Of a stretch of 64,000 nt of DNA, positions 59,379 through 64,000 are shown one piece after another. A program made the position numbers and the translations under genes. Origin of the DNA: CAIVAT01 sp964473485 (GTDB taxonomy: Bacteria > Bacteroidota > Bacteroidia > Bacteroidales > FEN-979); NCBI GenBank assembly GCA_964473485.1, contig CAYYPH010000002.1, positions 1 through 64,000 of the forward strand, in the 5' to 3' direction. The notes under the pieces were generated by a model. That model saw only the letters and a program-made list of their open reading frames with translations. It had not been told where the DNA came from and searched no databases. Numbering within the stretch: position 1 is the stretch's first letter; every line of letters begins with the position of its first letter.

Positions 59379-60173
59379 ATGAACAGAAAGGTTGAGGCCA
59401 TTGTAGGGTATCTGAAACATTTGATGCACGCCCAATCGAAATATAAGCTGCACTCTCCGTTTATCTTCGATTTCTACGCCAACGTCCTGATGAACAACCA
59501 GACATACAGCCAGTACAGGGTCGTGAACCGTTTGCGGAAAGAGCTTGAATCGGTTCCGAGGTTCATCAAGCGGAAAGATCCCGGCATTCATTGCAGGGAT
59601 TTTCCGGCCGATCAGCGCTTTGTGAGAGTGAGGGACATTGCAGTGCGAAACTCGGTGAGCAGGAAAAAAGGGGAATTTCTTTTCCGTCTCATCAGGAGAT
59701 ACAAACCTGCCACCATCCTTGAGCTTGGCACGTCGCTGGGCATTTCAACGATTTACCTGGGCCTTGGAGCCCCCCAGAGCACCATTCTTTCCATCGAGGG
59801 CTGCATCGATTCGGCAAATCTTGCCCTTGAAAACTTCGAGAAAACCGGCCTGAAACAGATCTCGGTGATCACCGGGACTTTTGAAGAGAAGCTTGAGGAG
59901 GCTTTCCAGCGGATGCCGTCGCCCGATATGATCTTTATCGATGGCAACCACCGCGGGGAGCCCACCCTCCGTTATTTCGACCAGTGTATGCAACATATTC
60001 ATCCATCAACCGTTCTGGTAATTGATGACATCTGTTGGTCGGCCGAGATGTTCGAAGCATGGAAGGTGATCAGCAACTACCCCAGGGTGAAGGTGACTAT
60101 AGACCTTTACCAGATGGGCATTGTTTTTTTTAAAGAAGAATTGAGCAAAGAGAATTATATCCTTAATTTTTAA
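59379..60173 (+). CDS. SAM-dependent O-methyltransferase-like protein
   Basis: 264 aa from the ATG at 59,379. The N-terminal LKHLMHAQSKYKLHSPFIFDFY helix precedes ATILELGTSLGISTIYLGLGAP (SAM-binding motif I) and FIDGNHRGEPTLRYFDQCM. Similar to catechol-O-methyltransferase-type class I enzymes; substrate unknown. The upstream extension of the open frame is antisense to ubiA and not used. The ABC ATPase follows after 11 bp. Confidence 0.88.
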   Translation: MNRKVEAIVGYLKHLMHAQSKYKLHSPFIFDFYANVLMNNQTYSQYRVVNRLRKELESVPRFIKRKDPGIHCRDFPADQRFVRVRDIAVRNSVSRKKGEFLFRLIRRYKPATILELGTSLGISTIYLGLGAPQSTILSIEGCIDSANLALENFEKTGLKQISVITGTFEEKLEEAFQRMPSPDMIFIDGNHRGEPTLRYFDQCMQHIHPSTVLVIDDICWSAEMFEAWKVISNYPRVKVTIDLYQMGIVFFKEELSKENYILNF

Positions 60174-60184
60174 CAACCTGTGCC

Positions 60185-60919
60185 ATGGAATCTGAAGTGA
60201 TCCGCCTCGATAGTATCGTGAAAAACTATAAAATCGGCACCATTGTCGTCGAAGCCCTGAGATCCGTCTCTCTGGTGATCCGGAAAAATGAATTTGTCGC
60301 ACTGATGGGACCTTCAGGATCCGGAAAATCCACCCTGATGAATATCCTCGGCTGTCTCGATACACCGACCAGCGGAGCGTATTACCTCAACGGGGAGGAT
60401 GTCAGCAAAATGGACGACAATGCACTGGCAGAGATCCGGAACCGGCAGATTGGTTTTGTCTTTCAGACTTTTAACCTTCTTCCGCGGTCAACAGCCCTCG
60501 AGAATGTCATGCTCCCGCTGATCTATGCCGGTATCGGCAAAGCCAAAAGGATTGAACTGGCCAAAAAGACCCTGGAAGAGGTCAGGCTTTCTGACAGGAT
60601 AACCCACAAGCCGAATGAACTCTCCGGGGGGCAAAGGCAGCGTGTTGCCATTGCCCGGGCGCTGGTCAACAATCCGGCTATTATCCTGGCCGATGAACCT
60701 ACCGGAAACCTTGACTCCAAAACCTCCATCGAGATCCTTGGCCTGCTGGAGGAGATCCACAGGATGGGAAATACGGTGATCATCGTTACCCATGAAGAGG
60801 ATATCGCCCAGCATGCGCACCGTATCATCCGTTTGATGGACGGCAGGATCAGCCATGACGAACCCAACCCGCACATTAAAACCATTGCCGATTACCACCT
60901 GAATGGTGTAGCCGTATAA
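60185..60919 (+). CDS. ABC transporter ATP-binding protein (LolD/MacB type)
   Basis: 244 aa. Walker A GPSGSGKSTL, Q-loop FQTFNLLP, signature LSGGQRQRVAIARAL, Walker B ADEPTGNLDSKT, H-loop VTHEEDIAQHAHR. Of the LolD/MacB/FtsE type that partners with FtsX-like permeases; no permease is adjacent in the window. Cotranscribed with the preceding methyltransferase. Confidence 0.93.
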   Translation: MESEVIRLDSIVKNYKIGTIVVEALRSVSLVIRKNEFVALMGPSGSGKSTLMNILGCLDTPTSGAYYLNGEDVSKMDDNALAEIRNRQIGFVFQTFNLLPRSTALENVMLPLIYAGIGKAKRIELAKKTLEEVRLSDRITHKPNELSGGQRQRVAIARALVNNPAIILADEPTGNLDSKTSIEILGLLEEIHRMGNTVIIVTHEEDIAQHAHRIIRLMDGRISHDEPNPHIKTIADYHLNGVAV

Positions 60920-60928
60920 CGCTTTTCA

Positions 60929-60936
60929 TATCTTTG
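60929..60936 (+). promoter_or_regulatory. TAnnTTTG -7 element of the heptose-7-phosphate kinase gene
   Basis: TATCTTTG 26 bp before the ATG at 60,963, at typical distance; -33 side not clear. Confidence 0.45.
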
Positions 60937-60962
60937 CGGTAAATTATTCCAAACCGCATTTC

Positions 60963-61976
60963 ATGCAGCCTGAAACCAGATACAGGAAGCTTTTCAGAAG
61001 TTTCAACGGTCTGAATATCATGATCATTGGCGATGTGATGGTCGATTCCTACCTTTGGGGGAAGGTCGAACGGATATCGCCCGAAGCCCCGATACCGATC
61101 GTGGCACTGAGAAAGAAAGAGAACCGGATGGGTGGCGCCGCCAACGTAGCCATGAATGTCAGGGCGCTGGGGGCAAATCCCATCCTGTGTTCGGTGATTG
61201 GCACTGATGAAAAGGGAGAACAGTTCCTCGACCTTCTGAAAAAGGAAAAGATCAGCAACGAAGGGATTATCAGGAGTGTCCGGCGGATTACCACCACCAA
61301 GTTCAGGATCTTCGGAAATGCATTCCAGATGCTCCGTGTGGATGAGGAAATTGACCACGACCTGGTGGAACGTGATTACCTGACCATGATCAGGGTCATT
61401 GATAAAATCTTATCTTCTGTCAAAGTCGATTGTATTATTTTCCAGGATTACGATAAAGGGGTCATCACCCCGAACCTGATCCGTGAAGTGGTTGCACGCG
61501 CCGGTAAAAAAGGGATTCCCGTTACGGTCGACCCCAAAAAGAAGAATTTTCTGGAATATCACGATGTTACCCTGTTCAAACCCAACCTGAAAGAGTTAAT
61601 GGAGGGATTAGGCCTCCATGGATCCGGCAATGAGGAGAAAGCCGTTATTGCTGCCGCCCATCAGCTGAGAGCGAAACTGAACAGCCGCTATGTGCTCGCC
61701 ACCATGTCGGAGAAAGGTGTTTTACTATCCATGAAAAATCAGCAGGAGGAATCTGTGTTGGTTTTACCGGCCCACATGCGCATGATATCCGACGTTTCAG
61801 GAGCTGGCGACACGGTGATAAGCGTGGCTTCCATGTGCCTCGCTTGCGGCTGCACTCCTTACGAGATTGCCTACATCTCGAATCTCGCGGGCGGACTGGT
61901 CTGCGAAGAGGTAGGAGTGGTTCCTGTGGACAAAGAGAAACTTCTGCGCGAAGTGATCGCGCTTATCGATTCCTGA
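60963..61976 (+). CDS. hldE1: D-glycero-beta-D-manno-heptose-7-phosphate kinase
   Basis: 337-aa PfkB-family kinase. MGGAANVAMNVRALGANPILCSVIGTDEKG is the substrate region and MISDVSGAGDTVISV the ATP/catalytic GAGD motif. It matches the kinase half of HldE/RfaE for LPS inner-core heptose; the adenylyltransferase half is missing and must be a separate gene. The GGR-like gene follows 3 bp later. Confidence 0.93.
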   Translation: MQPETRYRKLFRSFNGLNIMIIGDVMVDSYLWGKVERISPEAPIPIVALRKKENRMGGAANVAMNVRALGANPILCSVIGTDEKGEQFLDLLKKEKISNEGIIRSVRRITTTKFRIFGNAFQMLRVDEEIDHDLVERDYLTMIRVIDKILSSVKVDCIIFQDYDKGVITPNLIREVVARAGKKGIPVTVDPKKKNFLEYHDVTLFKPNLKELMEGLGLHGSGNEEKAVIAAAHQLRAKLNSRYVLATMSEKGVLLSMKNQQEESVLVLPAHMRMISDVSGAGDTVISVASMCLACGCTPYEIAYISNLAGGLVCEEVGVVPVDKEKLLREVIALIDS

Positions 61977-61979
61977 TTC

Positions 61980-63260
61980 ATGCCGGGTGCCGTCAAGTTC
62001 CACGCGGATGTCATCGTGGCCGGTGCCGGACCGGCCGGAACAATCGCCGCTTATCAGCTCGCCCGGCAGGGAGTTTCAGTGCTGATACTCGAGAAAGCGA
62101 CTTTTCCCAGGTACAAGGTCTGCGGCGCGGGGCTGACCCACAAGATCATAAATGAGATCCCCTTCCCGGTTGACCCCGTGATACAAACTACCGTCGATAC
62201 GTTCATTTTCTCCTGCGGTTTCAGCGAGATCTATTCAAGAACGGCTGACGACCCGCTGATCTATTGCACCATGCGCGGGGAACTCGATGCCTTTTTGCTC
62301 AGCCGGGCAACCCAGGCCGGAGCCCGCGTGCTACATGGTGTTCATGTGATCTCGGCCAGTCAGGGCGGGGATTATGTGGATGTAATTGCCCGCGATGGCA
62401 CTTACCGGTCAAGGCTTTTAATCGGCGCCGACGGCGCCTCCGGTAATGTCGCCCGTTCAGCAGGTCTAAGAGAGCATATTATGCCGGGACTTGCCTGGGA
62501 GGCTGAAGTGGAAACAGATCCGCTTTATTCAGCGCGTTATAAAAACACCGTCTTTCTTGACTGGGGCGCTTTTCCGGGAGGTTATGGGTGGGTTTTTCCC
62601 AAAACCGGTCATTTTTCGATCGGAGTAGGAGGACCCGCAACGCTGTCGCGGTGGATGATGCCATATTATCAAGGATATCTGAGGTTTCTCAAAAACTTTT
62701 TCCTGGGCGAAGGTCAATATGCCGGTGAGCATCGGTTTGATCCTTTGCATGCGTCAGGGCAAGAGCCGGGGCCCGATGGTTTTTTCCGGACCCATTCACT
62801 GAAGGCCTGGCCAATCCCGGTGAGGGTCCGGAAAAGCAGGTTTCACAATGGCCGGATCCTGGTTGCCGGGGATGCCGCAGGGTTGACCGATCCGTTAACC
62901 GGTGAAGGGATCTTTTATGCCGTGAAAAGCGGGAAACTGGCCGCTGAGGCCTGCCTGGATTTTATGGAGAGAGAGGAAGGCTCTCTGGAATCCTATACCG
63001 CATCGGTGAATGATGAACTGATGGATGAACTGACGGAGGCCAACCGGATAAAATACATCTTTAACACTGTTCCGTTGAAGATCCATCATTTTGTCAGGGA
63101 CAGCGGACGGGGCTGGCGGGCCTTCGGAAAGATCCTGCGCGGAGAGCGATGCTATGCCGATGTCAGAATGGGATTCGGGAAGTGGAGATTCCTGTGGAAA
63201 GCCGCCTGCAGGCTGGCAAAGCTCTTCTCTGACCATAAAGAACGCCGGTTTGGAAAATAA
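61980..63260 (+). CDS. Geranylgeranyl-reductase-family FAD oxidoreductase
   Basis: 426 aa. N-terminal FAD motif VIVAGAGPAGTIAAYQLA, then RYKVCGAGLTHKII (GGR-typical Cys), LLIGADGASGNVARSAG and the second FAD motif GRILVAGDAAGLTDPLTGEG. The family reduces prenyl chains or acts as a hydroxylase; substrate unknown. It follows the heptose kinase by 3 bp, and the SDR gene starts within its last codons, so all three form one operon. Confidence 0.92.
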   Translation: MPGAVKFHADVIVAGAGPAGTIAAYQLARQGVSVLILEKATFPRYKVCGAGLTHKIINEIPFPVDPVIQTTVDTFIFSCGFSEIYSRTADDPLIYCTMRGELDAFLLSRATQAGARVLHGVHVISASQGGDYVDVIARDGTYRSRLLIGADGASGNVARSAGLREHIMPGLAWEAEVETDPLYSARYKNTVFLDWGAFPGGYGWVFPKTGHFSIGVGGPATLSRWMMPYYQGYLRFLKNFFLGEGQYAGEHRFDPLHASGQEPGPDGFFRTHSLKAWPIPVRVRKSRFHNGRILVAGDAAGLTDPLTGEGIFYAVKSGKLAAEACLDFMEREEGSLESYTASVNDELMDELTEANRIKYIFNTVPLKIHHFVRDSGRGWRAFGKILRGERCYADVRMGFGKWRFLWKAACRLAKLFSDHKERRFGK

Positions 63261-64000
63261 GGTTGTATTGATAACAGGAGCCGCCGGGGGACTTGGAAAA
63301 GTCCTTGTCACTACCTTCGCCTCCACCGGATGGCAGGTGATTGCCACGGATATTGGGGCTTTCGACACCTCAACTCACGGTTCCGGAATCCTTTTTTACC
63401 CGATGGATGTTACCTCCGGTACTTCTGTTGAAATGGCTGCAAAGGAGCTGGGACAAAAATTTCCGGTCATCCACCTGATCATCAATAATGCAGGGATGGA
63501 TAAGTATTTCCCACTCTCTGAAGCCCCGGCTGAGTTGCTCCGGCAGATATTCGAAGTGAATTTCTTCGGGGCCTGCAGGGTCAACCAGGTTTTTCTCCCG
63601 ATGTTGAAAACACCCGGTGGCAGGATCATTCACATCACCAGCGAAGGCTACCACCTCACCGGCCCGTTCATGCCCTATCCGCTTACCAAGCGCCTGCTGG
63701 AGTCGTACTCGAGATCTTTAAGGATTGAATTGGGGTTCAGGGGTATTGATGTGATCGCCATCAGGCCGGGAGCCATCGAAACCCCTTTGCTCGGGGTAGT
63801 CAGGAACCTCGATACACCGGCGGGTAACTGGAAACTCGAAAAAGAATTCCGGCAATTCGCAACAATGGCATCCCGTGAAATCGGAAAAGTGCTGACCCCT
63901 GAAGCCGCAGCCGCTTTCGTACTAAGGGTGGCGGTTAAAAAAAAACCGCGGCATCTTTACCGGATCAACAACATGCTGAAACTGAGAATTGCCGCAATGA
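63250..64000 (+). CDS. SDR-family oxidoreductase, truncated by the window end
   Basis: Open frame from a TTG at 63,250 overlapping the last 11 bases of the GGR-like gene, continuing past the window. VVLITGAAGGLGKVL is the nucleotide loop, IINNAGM the NNAG motif, ITSEG the Ser region, and YPLTK the catalytic Tyr-x3-Lys. At least 250 residues are present; the C-terminus is missing. Classical SDR of unknown substrate, probably acting with the GGR-like protein. Confidence 0.85.
   Translation, partial: MENKVVLITGAAGGLGKVLVTTFASTGWQVIATDIGAFDTSTHGSGILFYPMDVTSGTSVEMAAKELGQKFPVIHLIINNAGMDKYFPLSEAPAELLRQIFEVNFFGACRVNQVFLPMLKTPGGRIIHITSEGYHLTGPFMPYPLTKRLLESYSRSLRIELGFRGIDVIAIRPGAIETPLLGVVRNLDTPAGNWKLEKEFRQFATMASREIGKVLTPEAAAAFVLRVAVKKKPRHLYRINNMLKLRIAAM

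Overview
The window looks like a Bacteroidetes (Bacteroidales/Sphingobacteriia-like) chromosome fragment, probably from a metagenome or short-read draft assembly. Evidence for the phylum: the single-chain PurL of about 1290 aa, GTP-type PEP carboxykinase, the DUF3822-rsmD pair, DUF2795, PorT-like and GldB gliding/type IX secretion proteins, and several promoters that fit the Bacteroidetes -7 consensus TAnnTTTG. Two runs of exactly 100 N are each flanked by an identical 55-nt sequence on both sides. This is an assembler join of overlapping contigs, not missing DNA.

Region A (1 to about 26,900) is an AT-rich accessory island. Its centrepiece is a complete type 1 BREX phage-defence operon on the minus strand (20,978 down to 6,934): HTH regulator, brxA, brxB, brxC, pglX, an extra nuclease-like gene, pglZ, brxL. 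Two things are non-standard. BrxL carries, in place of the usual Lon-like C-terminus, a domain very similar to the C-terminal phospholipase-D-like domain of eukaryotic MITD1. A PD-(D/E)XK-like gene sits between pglX and pglZ. Around the operon lie a possible HEPN/GGCT fusion, a DUF2130 coiled-coil protein, a cold-shock-domain fusion protein and several orphan genes. Two copies of an approximately 90-nt element fold better as plus-strand RNA, opposite to the neighbouring genes. To the right (22,200-26,255) is a phage/ICE-like recombination module: a Rad52-like annealing protein, a Cas4/RecB-like nuclease, a RadC-like JAB protein, small genes and a divergent HTH regulator. No integrase or transposase is visible.

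The island ends at a tRNA-Pro(GGG) gene (26,947-27,020, minus strand) whose 3' end points into the island, as expected of a tRNA-associated integration site.

Region B (27,000-64,000) is ordinary core chromosome with higher GC. It holds trxB, purL, a short-chain dehydrogenase, a long-chain acyl-CoA ligase, holA, AMP nucleosidase, an HsdR-N-like protein, a DUF4010 membrane protein, DUF3822, rsmD, DUF2795, a cobalamin adenosyltransferase, pckG and an aspartate-type aminotransferase. These are followed by an outer-membrane barrel, a GNAT, alaS, an M23 peptidase, a MerR protein, an alkyltransferase-like protein, mrp, nifU-like, nadE, porT-like, gldB, yifB, ubiA-like, a methyltransferase, an ABC ATPase, a heptose-7-P kinase, a geranylgeranyl-reductase-like flavoprotein and a truncated SDR. 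Intergenic spaces carry short low-complexity word repeats (TTCAAAATTCAAA, TAGCGAA, TTTACGA, CACCTGTTCA types). One type has invaded the reading frames of two essential genes, purL (twice, including the stop codon) and alaS, without breaking the frame.
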